DNA of 64,000 nucleotides from G016756615 sp035556195 (GCA_035556195.1 DATMFK010000045.1:186001-250000); one strand, 5' to 3'; positions 35,213 through 44,403 are shown, counted from the stretch's first letter. Made by a program: numbers and translations. The notes: generated from the sequence alone by a model not told the origin.

Positions 35213-36811
35213 ATGGAATTCGACTTCATCATCATCGGAGCCGGGTCGGCAGGTTGCGTCCTTGCCAACCGCCTGACTTCGGATGGCGTGACTCGTGTCC
35301 TCCTCCTGGAAGCCGGGGGGTGTGCATTCGACCCCTGGCTTCACATTCCGGCGGGCTATTACCGCAACGCCTACAATCCGCGATACAATTGGAGCTACGA
35401 AACCGAGCCGGTCGATTCGCTGGCTGGTCGTCGCCTGCCCTGGCCCCGAGGCAGGGTGATCGGCGGATCAAGCGCGATCAATGGTCTTATCTATATCCGG
35501 GGCAATCGGCGAGACTTCGACGAGTGGGCCAATCTCGGCAATACGGGCTGGGGCTACGACGATGTCCTGCCCTATTTCCGCAAGGCGGAGAACCAGGAGC
35601 GCGGCGAAAACTCCTATCACGGCGTCGGCGGCCCTCTTGATGTCGCCGACATCCGAATGAGGCATCCGCTCTACGACGCGTTCATCCAGAGCGCTGTGGC
35701 CGCCGGCCACAAGCGCAACGATGACTTCAACGGCGCAGAGCAGGAAGGAGCAGGCGCCTACCAGATGACAGTCGGCCGGTGGCGCAGGTCCAGCACGTCG
35801 ATCGGATATCTGGAACCTGCGCGCAAGCGTCCAAATCTCAAGATCGAGACGAGTGCCTTCGTCAACCGGATCCTCTTCCACGGCACGGAGGCGACGGGTG
35901 TCGAGTATGTCCGCGGCTCGGAGGTGCTCACCGTGAAAGCGCGCCGGGAGGTGATCCTCGCGGCCGGCGCGATCAACTCACCGCAAATCCTGCAGCTGTC
36001 GGGTGTTGGGCCCACCGAATTGCTGAAGCAGTTCGACATCCCTGTCGTCGCCAATCTCCCGGGAGTGGGTCGCAACCTGCAGGACCATCTGACCTCACGC
36101 ATCGTGTACCGTTGCGTCCCCGGTATGATCACGGTCAACGAGGTATTCCACAGCTGGCCACGGAAACTCCTGGAGGGCGCGAAATACCTTCTCACGCGCA
36201 AAGGTCTGCTGATGATGGCGGGCGGGCCGGTCGGCCTCTTTGCGCGCACAAAGCCCGAGCTCGAAGCGCCGAATGTCCAGTTCCACTTCCTTGCGTGGAG
36301 CCTGGACCGCGCGGGCGGGCCGATGCATCGCTTCCCCGGCTGCACTATCAGCGTCGTCCAGTGTCGGCCGGAAAGCCGGGGCTGGCTCGGCATCGCGTCC
36401 CCGGACCCTCGCGCCGCACCGCAGATCCATCCCAACTATCTTGCATCCGAGGCGGACCAGGATTGCCTCATCGAAGGCCTGAAAATGGCCGAAGGCATCT
36501 TCCGGCAGTCTCCCCTGTCGCAGAAACTTAAGGAGCGTATCTATCCCGGGGAGTTGCCACAAACACGCGAGGCATGGCTGGACTACATTTCGCGCAATTC
36601 GGGGACCGGCGCGCACCCGGTGTCGACGTGCATGATGGGAACCGGCGCCAATGCCGTTGTCGATCCGCAACTTCGTGTCCACGGCATCGGCAGGCTGCGC
36701 GTCATCGATGCCTCGATCATGCCGGCCGTGGTTTCAGGCAATACCAATGCCGCAGCGATCATGATCGGCGAAAAGGGCGCGGACCTCGTGCTCGCCGGAG
36801 CAAACGCGTGA
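35213..36811 (+). CDS. GMC-family FAD oxidoreductase (choline dehydrogenase-like)
   Basis: 532 residues from ATG 35213, with GGAG upstream. The FAD-binding GxGxxG is in FIIIGAGSAGCVLANRL. The GMC signatures GRVIGGSSAINGLIYIRG and AAGAINSPQILQLSGVGP are intact. The catalytic His region is SGTGAHPVSTCMMG and the C-terminal NTNAAAIMIGEKGADLV closes the FAD site. It oxidises a primary alcohol to the aldehyde, which the co-transcribed aldehyde dehydrogenase would finish; the two frames overlap by 4 bases (GTGA at 36808). The substrate may be an amino-alcohol, given the PotD-like binding protein upstream, but this is inference. Confidence 0.92.
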   Translation: MEFDFIIIGAGSAGCVLANRLTSDGVTRVLLLEAGGCAFDPWLHIPAGYYRNAYNPRYNWSYETEPVDSLAGRRLPWPRGRVIGGSSAINGLIYIRGNRRDFDEWANLGNTGWGYDDVLPYFRKAENQERGENSYHGVGGPLDVADIRMRHPLYDAFIQSAVAAGHKRNDDFNGAEQEGAGAYQMTVGRWRRSSTSIGYLEPARKRPNLKIETSAFVNRILFHGTEATGVEYVRGSEVLTVKARREVILAAGAINSPQILQLSGVGPTELLKQFDIPVVANLPGVGRNLQDHLTSRIVYRCVPGMITVNEVFHSWPRKLLEGAKYLLTRKGLLMMAGGPVGLFARTKPELEAPNVQFHFLAWSLDRAGGPMHRFPGCTISVVQCRPESRGWLGIASPDPRAAPQIHPNYLASEADQDCLIEGLKMAEGIFRQSPLSQKLKERIYPGELPQTREAWLDYISRNSGTGAHPVSTCMMGTGANAVVDPQLRVHGIGRLRVIDASIMPAVVSGNTNAAAIMIGEKGADLVLAGANA

Positions 36812-38265
36812 CCCAGATCTCCCCGTCCATCTTCGCAAATGCGCGCAAATTCTATATCGGCGGCACCTGGGTATGCGCGTCGAACCGCGAGACGATCGAG
36901 GTGCTCAATCCGGCGACGGAAGAGCCGATCGCATGGCTTGCATTGGGCAATGTCGCCGACGTCGACGCCGCAGTCGAGGCCGCGCGCGGGTCTTTCGAAA
37001 GCTACGCGCGCACTTCCGTGGCGGAACGCCAGGCGCTTCTGCGCCGCATCGCCGACGGGCTGGCCGCAAGGCGCGAGGAACTCGCACAGCTGCTGACGAT
37101 GGAGATGGGCGCTCCCATTACGCGCGCGCTCAGCTATCAGGCTGCCACCGCGGTGGCGCATATCGAGGAAGCGATCCGGGTCCTCGAGCACTATGGCTTC
37201 GACTCGACGAGGGGCGGCACGCGCATCCTGCGCGAACCCATCGGCGTGTGCGCCATGATCACACCCTGGAACGCGCCGATCATGCAGATCGTGTCGAAGG
37301 TCGCTCCCGCGCTCGCCACCGGCTGCACTAGCGTGTTGAAGGCCAGCGAAGAGTCGCCGTTCAGCGCCATCCTCTTCGCCGAGATCCTCCACGAGGCTGG
37401 CACGCCGCCCGGCGTGTTCAATCTCCTGCATGGCACAGGCCCCGTCGTGGGCGCGGCGCTGTCCCGTCACCGGCTGGTCGACATGGTCTCCTTTACCGGA
37501 TCGACCCGCGCCGGCATCGAAGTGGCCAAGGCGGCTGCCGAAACCGTGAAGCGTGTTCACCAGGAACTGGGCGGAAAGTCGGCAAACATCCTGCTTGACG
37601 ACGTCCTCGATTTGGAAACGAGCGTCAGCCGCGGTGTCGTTGCGTGCTACGGCAACAGTGGTCAGTCCTGCATCGCGCCAGACCGCATGCTGGTCCCAGC
37701 CCATCTATACGAGCAGGCGATCGAGATTGCGAAAAGGACAGCGGCATCGATCGTCGTTGGCGACCCCATGTCCCCTGCCACTCAGATGGGCCCCCTGGTC
37801 AATAGAACCCAATTCGACAAGGTCCAAAAATTGATCGAAGCCGGTATCGCCGAAGGGGCTCAACTCGTCGCCGGCGGGCTCGGACGGCCCGATGGCCTGG
37901 ATCGTGGGTACTTTACCCGGCCGACCGTCTTTGCGGGCGTCAAACCCGGCATGACTGTCGAGAGGGAGGAGATTTTCGGGCCGGTCCTGTCGCTCATCAG
38001 CTATGACAGCGAAGACGAGGCCATCCGCATCGCCAACGGCACCGATTATGGCCTGGCGGCCTATGTGCAGTCGTCGGACCCCGCGCGGGCCACCGCGGTT
38101 GGTCGCCGCCTGCGCGCCGGCTACGTCTATGCCAACTACGCGCCACCGGACTACTCTGCGCCGTTTGGCGGCTACAAGCAGTCCGGCAACGGCCGTGAGT
38201 ATGGCGAGTGGGGGTTCGAAGCCTTCGTGGAGATGAAAAGCATCGTCGGGGGCGAGGTTGGCTAG
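36808..38265 (+). CDS. NAD(P)-dependent aldehyde dehydrogenase
   Basis: 485 residues from GTG 36808, which overlaps the stop of the GMC gene (GTGA), indicating translational coupling. Catalytic Cys is in NSGQSCIAPDR, the general-base Glu in HQELGGKSAN, and the cofactor loop ITPWNAP and GSTRAG are present. EEIFGPVLSL and the C-terminal PFGGYKQSGNGREYGEWGFEAF are normal. It oxidises the aldehyde formed by the preceding GMC enzyme to a carboxylate in the cytoplasm. It resembles betaine-aldehyde and other broad-range ALDHs; the substrate is not identifiable from sequence. Confidence 0.93.
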   Translation: MTQISPSIFANARKFYIGGTWVCASNRETIEVLNPATEEPIAWLALGNVADVDAAVEAARGSFESYARTSVAERQALLRRIADGLAARREELAQLLTMEMGAPITRALSYQAATAVAHIEEAIRVLEHYGFDSTRGGTRILREPIGVCAMITPWNAPIMQIVSKVAPALATGCTSVLKASEESPFSAILFAEILHEAGTPPGVFNLLHGTGPVVGAALSRHRLVDMVSFTGSTRAGIEVAKAAAETVKRVHQELGGKSANILLDDVLDLETSVSRGVVACYGNSGQSCIAPDRMLVPAHLYEQAIEIAKRTAASIVVGDPMSPATQMGPLVNRTQFDKVQKLIEAGIAEGAQLVAGGLGRPDGLDRGYFTRPTVFAGVKPGMTVEREEIFGPVLSLISYDSEDEAIRIANGTDYGLAAYVQSSDPARATAVGRRLRAGYVYANYAPPDYSAPFGGYKQSGNGREYGEWGFEAFVEMKSIVGGEVG

Positions 38266-38458
38266 TTGCCGTAGCTCCGGCGCGGATCGACTGCGTTAGC
38301 GTACTCGCTAAAGGTTGTTGGACGAATTGGGTTCGCGCAACGAGGTTTAGCTGTTGTTTCCGTGCAAGTCGTTTACCCAAAACCGCTGCACATTCTTGGG
38401 CGACATGCATTAATATTCTATCGTCAGGAGAGGGCGACGACGGAAAGGAACTCTACGA

Positions 38459-38920
38459 ATGTGGGTCCGTTCTCTCAGCCATGTCGAATGCACTCGCCTC
38501 CTCGACCGAAATCGGCTCGCTCATCTCGCCTGCACGAACGAAGGTCGCCCCTACGTCGTGCCCATCTATTACGCCTCTGCCGACAATCATCTCTACGCCT
38601 TCTCGCTGCCGGGCAAGAAGATCGAATGGATGCGGGCCAACCCTTTCGTTTCGCTCATCGTCGAGGAGCGAAGCGACGGGCGCGAGTGGCGAAGCGTCGT
38701 GGTCGACGGGCGCTATGAAGAAATTCCAGACCGGCTGGGCATGACGACCGTTCGGGACCGCGCCTGGTCCCTGCTCAGCAAACATCCCCACTGGTGGGAG
38801 CCGGGAGCGCTGAAACCGGAAACACCGTCTGTGGCAGACCGCTCGCCACACCTTTTCTTCCGTATCCATATAGACGAGGTTTCCGGCCGCGAAGCCAGGG
38901 ACCAGCCCGTGTTTCGGTAG
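38459..38920 (+). CDS. pyridoxamine 5'-phosphate oxidase-fold flavin-binding protein
   Basis: 153 residues from ATG 38459, with AAAGGAA upstream. The split-barrel pattern is LLDRNRLAHLACTNEGRPYVVPIYYA, YAFSLPGKKIEWMRANPFVSLIVEE and WRSVVVDGRYEEI, as in PNPOx-like, NimA-related proteins that bind FMN or F420/heme. The C-terminal tail (WWEPGA, then FRIHIDEVSGREA) is typical of this sub-branch. Function is probably detoxification or redox, but not assignable. It is a single gene, convergent with an alcohol dehydrogenase gene. Confidence 0.82.
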   Translation: MWVRSLSHVECTRLLDRNRLAHLACTNEGRPYVVPIYYASADNHLYAFSLPGKKIEWMRANPFVSLIVEERSDGREWRSVVVDGRYEEIPDRLGMTTVRDRAWSLLSKHPHWWEPGALKPETPSVADRSPHLFFRIHIDEVSGREARDQPVFR

Positions 38921-38966
38921 CGCCGCCTATAGCCGCGGGCCGACGATGCAACGACGCCCGCCACTT

Positions 38967-39950
38967 TCAGGGGACCAGGACAGCCGCGCCGCTGAGGCGC
39001 CCTTCTCGCAGGTCTGCCAGCGCCTCGTTCGCACGACCCAGCGGATAGGTCGTGGTATGCGTCCTGACGCGGGCCTTTGCAGCCACCGGGAAGAACTCCT
39101 TGGCGTCGCGCCGAGTCAGGTTCGCGACGGAGACGAGTTGCCGCTCTTCCCAAAGAAGCGCGTAAGGCATTGCCGGGATGTCGCTCATGTGGATGCCGCC
39201 GCAGACCACGCGCCCACCCTTGCGCACGGCGCGCAGCGCCTGCGGGACCAGCGCTCCCACCGGCGCGAAGATGATGGCGGCATCGAGCGGCTCCGGCGGT
39301 GGCTCGTCCGACCCGCCGGCCCAGACTGCCCCGAGGCTTCTTGCGAAACGCTGCGCCTCGAAGTCTCCCGCGCGGGTGAAGGCATGAACCTCGCGCCCTT
39401 GCCAAACGCAAACCTGGGCGATGATGTGGGCGGCGGCCCCGAAACCGTAAAGAGCGATACGGCGCCCCTCCCCTGCCTTCACCAGGGAGCGCCACCCGAT
39501 CAGCCCTGCGCACAGAAGGGGTGCAAGCGCTACGGGATCGGCTTGCGGATCAAGCTCGAAGGCATAGGAGGCGTCAGCCACGACATGGGTCGCGAAACCG
39601 CCGTCGCGCGAATAGCCGGTGAAGAGCGGCCGATCGCAGAGGTTCTCGGCGCCCGAGCGACAATAGGAGCAAACGCCGCAACTATGGCCGAGCCACGGCA
39701 CGCCGGCGCGCCGGCCAAGCCTCGACCGATCGACGCCCTCGCCAACGCGGTCGACGATGCCGACGATCTCGTGGCCCGGAACAAGCGGCAGTTTCGGGTC
39801 TGGAAGGTCACCGTCCACGACGTGAAGGTCGGTGCGGCAGACAGCGCAGGCTTCGACTGCAAGACGGATTTCGCCTGGACCCGGGAGCGGATCGCCCCGC
39901 TCCACGAAGACCAGCGGCGTTCCCACCTTCTCGAGCACCATGGCTTTCAT
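38967..39950 (-). CDS. zinc-dependent alcohol dehydrogenase (AdhA-like)
   Basis: 327 residues from ATG 39950, with GGCGGAG upstream. Catalytic-zinc ligands are in ACAVCRTDLHVVDG and VPGHEIVG; structural-zinc cysteines are in HSCGVCSYCRSGAENLC. The Rossmann motif is unusual: ALYGFGAAAHI in place of GxGGxG, as in the AdhA/YogA branch that lacks the canonical motif. It oxidises alcohols with NAD(P). It is divergent from the coniferyl-aldehyde-dehydrogenase-like gene, and the two could convert an (aryl) alcohol to the acid in sequence. Confidence 0.88.
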   Translation of the reverse strand: MKAMVLEKVGTPLVFVERGDPLPGPGEIRLAVEACAVCRTDLHVVDGDLPDPKLPLVPGHEIVGIVDRVGEGVDRSRLGRRAGVPWLGHSCGVCSYCRSGAENLCDRPLFTGYSRDGGFATHVVADASYAFELDPQADPVALAPLLCAGLIGWRSLVKAGEGRRIALYGFGAAAHIIAQVCVWQGREVHAFTRAGDFEAQRFARSLGAVWAGGSDEPPPEPLDAAIIFAPVGALVPQALRAVRKGGRVVCGGIHMSDIPAMPYALLWEERQLVSVANLTRRDAKEFFPVAAKARVRTHTTTYPLGRANEALADLREGRLSGAAVLVP

Positions 39951-40068
39951 GGCATGCTCCGCCGTGACTGCCGGCGGGAGGCCGCCGGCTCCCAATTCAT
40001 ATGGCCTCCGCTGGACATGCGGCAATAGCTTTCGCGCGGGCTTGAGATCGATGGCGAAGTGATGGAGC

Positions 40069-41520
40069 ATGCCGGGTGACTGGGAGGACAAGAGCGAAAT
40101 GCTTCACGTCGAACGGGACCGCCTGGGGGAACGTTTCGAGGCGCAGCGGCGTGCCTTCGCGGCAGAACCATTTCCGCCCTTGGAGGTGCGCAAGGCGCGC
40201 CTCCAACGGCTTCTGGCGCTCACGGAAGGGCATGAAACCGAGGTCTGCGCCGCGATCGATGCAGATTTCGGCGGGCGTTCCACGCATGAAACGCGCGTGG
40301 CGGAGTTGCTCGTGGTCCGCGCCGGGATCAGGCACGCTCTGTCCCATCTCAAGGAGTGGATGCGCGAACGCAGAACTCCGACCAGCCTTCACTTCCGGCC
40401 GGGCAAGAACCGGCTGCTTCCGCAGCCGCTTGGCGTGGTCGGCATCGTCTCACCCTGGAATTATCCGTTCCAGCTTGCGATCGCGCCGCTCACCGCAGCT
40501 CTCGCCGCCGGCAACCGCGCGCTTCTCAAGCCCTCGGAGCTCACGCCCGGCTATTCGGACCTTCTCGCGCGGCTCGTCGGCGAGCATTTCCCGCCGGATG
40601 AAGTCCACGTCGTCACCGGCGACGCGGGCGTCGGGAAAGCTTTCGTCGCCCTGCCCTTCGACCATCTCCTTTTCACCGGCTCGACGGCCGTCGGGCGGGA
40701 GGTCGCGAAGGCGGCGGCAGCAAACCTGACTCCGGTCACCCTCGAACTCGGCGGCAAGTCGCCGGCTATCCTCGACCCTTCATGCGACCTCGACGCTGCC
40801 GTCGCCAGCATCGCTTACGGCAAGCTGCTCAATGCGGGCCAGACCTGCATAGCACCGGACTACCTGCTGGTACCCTCCGGGCAGAGCAGGCCGATTGCGG
40901 ACAGGCTGGCCAAGGCCATGGAAGGGCTCTATCCGACCCTGCGCGGAAATCCCGATTACACGGCAATCGTGAGCGACCGTCACTATCAACGCCTACAAGC
41001 GATGGTGACGGAAGCGCGCCGTGCCGGCGCTGAGATCGTCGAGATCAATCCGGCAGGCGAGGCGCTGGGAAACGGAGATCGCAAGTTTCCGCCGACCCTG
41101 GTGCTCGGAGCTCCAATGGACTGCCGCCTGCTCAACGAAGAGATCTTCGGGCCGATCCTGCCGATCCTCGAATATGGCGGGATCACCGAAGCGATCGACC
41201 ACGTGAACCGCGGCGAACGCCCGCTGGCGCTCTATTGGTTCGGCCGAGATCGCGCCAGCCGTAGCAGGATCCTGCACGAGACTTTCGCTGGAGGCGTGAC
41301 CATCAACGATTGTCTCCTGCACATCGCCCAGGAAGAGCAGCCCTTCGGTGGGGTCGGCGCCAGCGGCATGGGCGCTTATCACGGCGAATGGGGCTTCCGC
41401 ACCTTCAGCAAGGAAAAGCCGGTCTTCATCCAATCGCGGTTGAATGGAGGCGCCCTTCTGCGCCCACCCTACGGAAAGACCTTCGAACGGCTGCTTCAAA
41501 TCCTCAAGCGAGTGACCTGA
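40069..41520 (+). CDS. calB: coniferyl aldehyde dehydrogenase-like ALDH
   Basis: 483 residues from ATG 40069; ATG 40099 is an alternative because GGAGG lies between the two. The catalytic Cys is in LNAGQTCIAPDY, the Glu in LELGGKSPAIL, and SPWNYPFQLAIAP is the class-3-type cofactor loop. The long N-terminal helical part and the C-terminal FSKEKPVFIQSRLNG are typical of class 3 / coniferyl-aldehyde dehydrogenases, which oxidise aromatic aldehydes such as coniferaldehyde to acids. The neighbouring divergent alcohol dehydrogenase gene supports an alcohol-aldehyde-acid sequence. The gene name is by resemblance only. Confidence 0.8.
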   Translation: MPGDWEDKSEMLHVERDRLGERFEAQRRAFAAEPFPPLEVRKARLQRLLALTEGHETEVCAAIDADFGGRSTHETRVAELLVVRAGIRHALSHLKEWMRERRTPTSLHFRPGKNRLLPQPLGVVGIVSPWNYPFQLAIAPLTAALAAGNRALLKPSELTPGYSDLLARLVGEHFPPDEVHVVTGDAGVGKAFVALPFDHLLFTGSTAVGREVAKAAAANLTPVTLELGGKSPAILDPSCDLDAAVASIAYGKLLNAGQTCIAPDYLLVPSGQSRPIADRLAKAMEGLYPTLRGNPDYTAIVSDRHYQRLQAMVTEARRAGAEIVEINPAGEALGNGDRKFPPTLVLGAPMDCRLLNEEIFGPILPILEYGGITEAIDHVNRGERPLALYWFGRDRASRSRILHETFAGGVTINDCLLHIAQEEQPFGGVGASGMGAYHGEWGFRTFSKEKPVFIQSRLNGGALLRPPYGKTFERLLQILKRVT

Positions 41521-41535
41521 CGGCGCCGCTTGGCA

Positions 41536-42009
41536 TCAAAGATTGGCGTTCGCGCGCCGGGTAACCCTGAGGATCGGGGAGTAGATCCCGTCCTCGCCAT
41601 CGTCGAACTGGTCCTCCTGCCAGACGAGGTGCGAGCGCACGGACGTGGCGCGCTGGTCGCCATTGACGACGTGGGCCGATCTTGTCTCGTCCGCTATCTT
41701 GCCCAGCTGCGCTGCATCCGGAGCCGGGGTCGCCGCGCGGTCGCCGGAAAGGGTGCTTGCGTTCGGCAGATAGCCGTGGCTGCCTTCCGCCTCGGCACGC
41801 CACTCCTCCCGGTCGGTCTCGCCCTGCAAGACGACATCCTGCGGAGGATCGAGACGCGGTCGCGCAATGACCGTCTGCGTCCCGACCTCGGCTATTTTCC
41901 GCCGCATGTCCTCAAGTGGGTCGGCGCCCGGCATTTCGGCGCGGATGAGGCCCTGATTGAGCAATGCGCGTAACGTCGCCGCTCCGGCACCGGAAGAAAT
42001 GTCAGCCAT
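41536..42009 (-). CDS. hypothetical protein
   Basis: 157 residues from ATG 42009, with a strong CAGGAGGCAGAG upstream. No signal peptide or membrane segment. Hydrophilic, with many Asp, Arg, Ala and Gln; the middle is probably disordered (TPAPDAAQLGKIADETRSAH) and the end holds YSPILRV. No domain is recognised. It sits 15 bases after the convergent coniferyl aldehyde dehydrogenase gene. The ribosome site is the main support for it being real. Confidence 0.55.
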   Translation of the reverse strand: MADISSGAGAATLRALLNQGLIRAEMPGADPLEDMRRKIAEVGTQTVIARPRLDPPQDVVLQGETDREEWRAEAEGSHGYLPNASTLSGDRAATPAPDAAQLGKIADETRSAHVVNGDQRATSVRSHLVWQEDQFDDGEDGIYSPILRVTRRANANL

Positions 42010-42328
42010 GCTCTGCCTCCTGGGAAGTTCGGCGTCAGGCGAGTAGCCAGAATATCAGCAACCGCCTAGCAGCCGAAGCTTATGCGAGCATGGAGAGGGG
42101 CACGGCCCGCAGGCAGCGCCCCTCTCCGCCTCGGCGGAGCCGAGACGGAGAGGCGGAGACCTGTCGTAGGTGCAATGTTCAGCAAAGCATGGCCACCTGG
42201 CAAACCATGCGGGAAAGTGCGAATTCGAACGCTTTCGCGGGGCCCATGCGTGAAGTGAAACCGTTCCGGCAGGTCTTGCTCGCCAGGCCCTGCAGGCCGA
42301 TAACGAATTCCGGACTGGAGAACTTCTC
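42010..42328. other. intergenic region with a strong hairpin
   Basis: 319 bases between divergent genes. A long stem-loop occupies 42121-42153 (separate entry). Both promoters should lie here; no operator is obvious. Confidence 0.5.
42121..42153. repeat. two-tier stem-loop in the divergent intergenic region
   Basis: CCTCTCCG/CGGAGAGG (42121-42128, 42146-42153) plus inner TCGGC/GCCGA (42131-42135, 42139-42143), separated by small internal loops, with a 3-base apex. No T-tract follows, so it is not a classical terminator. Confidence 0.65.
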
Positions 42329-43540
42329 ATGACCCACGTCGCCGACACGCTCTTCACAAATGCCAGGCTCGCCGACGGGAACACCGCGGCATTCGCCGTG
42401 CTCGACGGCAGGATCACGGCCATTGGCCCGGACGCAGCGAGCGTGGCGGCTCGAGCCCGGGTCGATCTCGGTGGCACGCTGGTCGTTCCAGGCTTTGTGG
42501 AAGGTCACATCCATCTCGACACGAGCTTCTACGGCGATGCGTGGAGGCCGCACAAGCCCTGCACCGGCGGCTTCGACGTGCGCCAGCGCGTGGAGTTCCA
42601 GCGCCAGAACATGGCCGAGGCCGCACCCATGGACGTGCGCGCCCGCAACCAGCTCGAGCTCTGCCTCTCCAAGGGTTCCACCCGCATGCGCAGCCACGTC
42701 ATGGTCGACGGGAGCGTCGGGCTGAAGTCGCTGGAAACGATCTTGGCCGTACGGGAGGAATATCTCGACGTCATCGACATCCAGCTCGTCGCCTTTCCGC
42801 AAAGCGGCATCCTCACCTGCCCCGGCACACCCGCCCTGCTTGACGCAGCCTTCGATCTCGGCTGCGACCTCATTGGCGGGCTCGATCCCGCCTCCTTCGA
42901 TCGCGATGTGAACGGGCATCTCGATGTCGTGTTCGGCATCGCCGAAAAGCGGGGCGTGCCGGTCGATATACACCTGCATGACGGGGGCATGCTCGGCGTC
43001 TTCCAGCTCGAGGAGATCGCTCAGCGCACGCGAGCCCTAGGCATGCAAGGCAAGGTCGCGGTCAGCCACGCCTATGCGTTGGGCGACGTTTCTGCCGAGC
43101 TGCTGGTGAAAACCGCCGAGAAACTCGCGGCTGCCGGCGTGTCCATCATGACCAACGCCCCCGGCAACCATCCCTTCCCGCCCGTGCTGGAATTGCGCCG
43201 GGCAGGCGTCACCGTGTTCAGTGGCAGCGACAACATCCGCGATTCCTGGTGGCCCTATGGCGATGGCGACATGCTGGGGCGCGCCATGATGATCGGCTAT
43301 CGCTCCGGCTTCTATACGGACGACGAGCTTCGCGTTGCCTTCGACTTGGTGACGGAGGCCGGCGCGAAAGCCCTTGGCCTCGAAGACTACGGCCTGCGCG
43401 TCGGAGCGAAGGCCGATTTCGTGACGTTGGACGCCGAGCACGCTCCGGAGGCGGTGGTCGCTGTTCCGGGGAAACGTGACGTCTACAAATCCGGCAAATG
43501 CGTGGTCAGGAACGGCGCCATCGTCGGCAAGAGCCAATAG
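42329..43540 (+). CDS. amidohydrolase, cytosine deaminase-like
   Basis: 403 residues from ATG 42329, with GGAGAA upstream. The metal-binding amidohydrolase barrel is complete: GHIHLD (His60, His62), DIHLHDGG, VSHAYAL and SGSDNIRDSWWPYGDGDML, the last typical of CodA-type cytosine deaminases. The N- and C-terminal strands form the small beta-sandwich. It deaminates or hydrolyses a cyclic amide or amidine such as cytosine or isocytosine; the exact substrate is not certain. No codB permease is adjacent. It is convergent with the GntR gene (5-base gap). Confidence 0.87.
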   Translation: MTHVADTLFTNARLADGNTAAFAVLDGRITAIGPDAASVAARARVDLGGTLVVPGFVEGHIHLDTSFYGDAWRPHKPCTGGFDVRQRVEFQRQNMAEAAPMDVRARNQLELCLSKGSTRMRSHVMVDGSVGLKSLETILAVREEYLDVIDIQLVAFPQSGILTCPGTPALLDAAFDLGCDLIGGLDPASFDRDVNGHLDVVFGIAEKRGVPVDIHLHDGGMLGVFQLEEIAQRTRALGMQGKVAVSHAYALGDVSAELLVKTAEKLAAAGVSIMTNAPGNHPFPPVLELRRAGVTVFSGSDNIRDSWWPYGDGDMLGRAMMIGYRSGFYTDDELRVAFDLVTEAGAKALGLEDYGLRVGAKADFVTLDAEHAPEAVVAVPGKRDVYKSGKCVVRNGAIVGKSQ

Positions 43541-43545
43541 GCTTC

Positions 43546-44283
43546 TCAGGCTGCCGTCGTGCCCGATGCCTCCGAATGAAGGTAGACATGCAGCGTGTAG
43601 CCGGCATGTTCCATCATCAGCCCCCTGGCGCGCTCGATGTCACGGTCGAGGGCGGCCTGCATGAGGAGCGTGTGGTGCTCGATGCCCATCGCCTCGCGCA
43701 GCGCCGCGACTGCTTCCTCATAGCCGTCCTTGAGCCCGGCAGCTGCTCGCAGGGTCGGGGCGAGACCGAGGACACGATTGTGACGGCCAAGCTGGTCGTA
43801 GACCGTCGTCAGGAAATGATGCAGCCAGTTCGACGTCGAGGCCGACAGCAAAGCCGCGTGGAATGCCCGATGCTTCTCGTCCCATTCGTCCACGGCTGCT
43901 TCCGACGAATCGTCGGCCGCGGTCCTGCAGCGTGACAGCCGGTAGTGGGCCGTGACGATCGCCTCTTCCCACGCGCTGCCGCCTTTCGCGATCGATTCCT
44001 CGAGCAAGGGAAGTTCGAGGACGATCCTGGCGCGCTTCAGATCCTCCAGTTCGGCGCGCGACACCGGCGCCACGGCGAAGCCGCGATTGCTGACCGCCGT
44101 TACCAGCTTTTCCGCCTCGAGACGCGACAGTGCTTCGCGCAGCGGGGTCCAGCCCACATCGTAGGCTTCGCTCAGCGCCCCGATCTTGAGTGCCGAGCCC
44201 GGGCGCAGCCGGGTCGCGAGGATGTCGCGCCGCAACAGCCGATAGGCTGCTTCCGTCTTGGTCGAATGAACCTCGTCTTGCAT
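43546..44283 (-). CDS. GntR/FadR-family regulator of the divergent ABC-kynU operon
   Basis: 245 residues from ATG 44283. N-terminal winged helix (AAYRLLRRDILATRLRPGSALKIGALSEAYDVGWTPLREALSRLEAEKLV) and C-terminal FCD-type helical effector domain (WDEKHRAFHAALLSAS, then MMEHAGYTLHVYL), with metal-binding His residues in EKHRAFH. It is divergent from the tryptophan-type ABC transporter and kynU genes; two inverted copies of a 15-bp site lie between them, one touching the -35 box. It therefore probably represses the operon until tryptophan, kynurenine or a derivative binds; the ligand is inference. Confidence 0.88.
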   Translation of the reverse strand: MQDEVHSTKTEAAYRLLRRDILATRLRPGSALKIGALSEAYDVGWTPLREALSRLEAEKLVTAVSNRGFAVAPVSRAELEDLKRARIVLELPLLEESIAKGGSAWEEAIVTAHYRLSRCRTAADDSSEAAVDEWDEKHRAFHAALLSASTSNWLHHFLTTVYDQLGRHNRVLGLAPTLRAAAGLKDGYEEAVAALREAMGIEHHTLLMQAALDRDIERARGLMMEHAGYTLHVYLHSEASGTTAA

Positions 44284-44330
44284 GGGCGTCCGTTGGCGGC
44301 CTTACCGCCGCCCGATGTGGCGGCGTGCCC

Positions 44331-44375
44331 ACAATATATATGATCTGCCTCAAGGGAAGGGATTATATATAATGT
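44331..44375. promoter_or_regulatory. paired inverted operator sites for the GntR regulator
   Basis: ACAATATATATGATC (44331-44345) and, on the other strand, ACATTATATATAATC (44361-44375) agree at 13 of 15 positions. Centres are 30 bp apart. The second abuts the -35 box of the ABC operon promoter, a good repressor position. Confidence 0.7.
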
Positions 44376-44403
44376 TTGACAGGGTTGGGGCCACCGCTAT
44401 GAT
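44376..44403 (+). promoter_or_regulatory. sigma-70-type promoter of the ABC-kynU operon
   Basis: TTGACA (44376-44381), 16-base spacer, TATGAT (44398-44403), 47 bases upstream of the first start codon. The -35 begins right after the second GntR operator. Confidence 0.72.
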
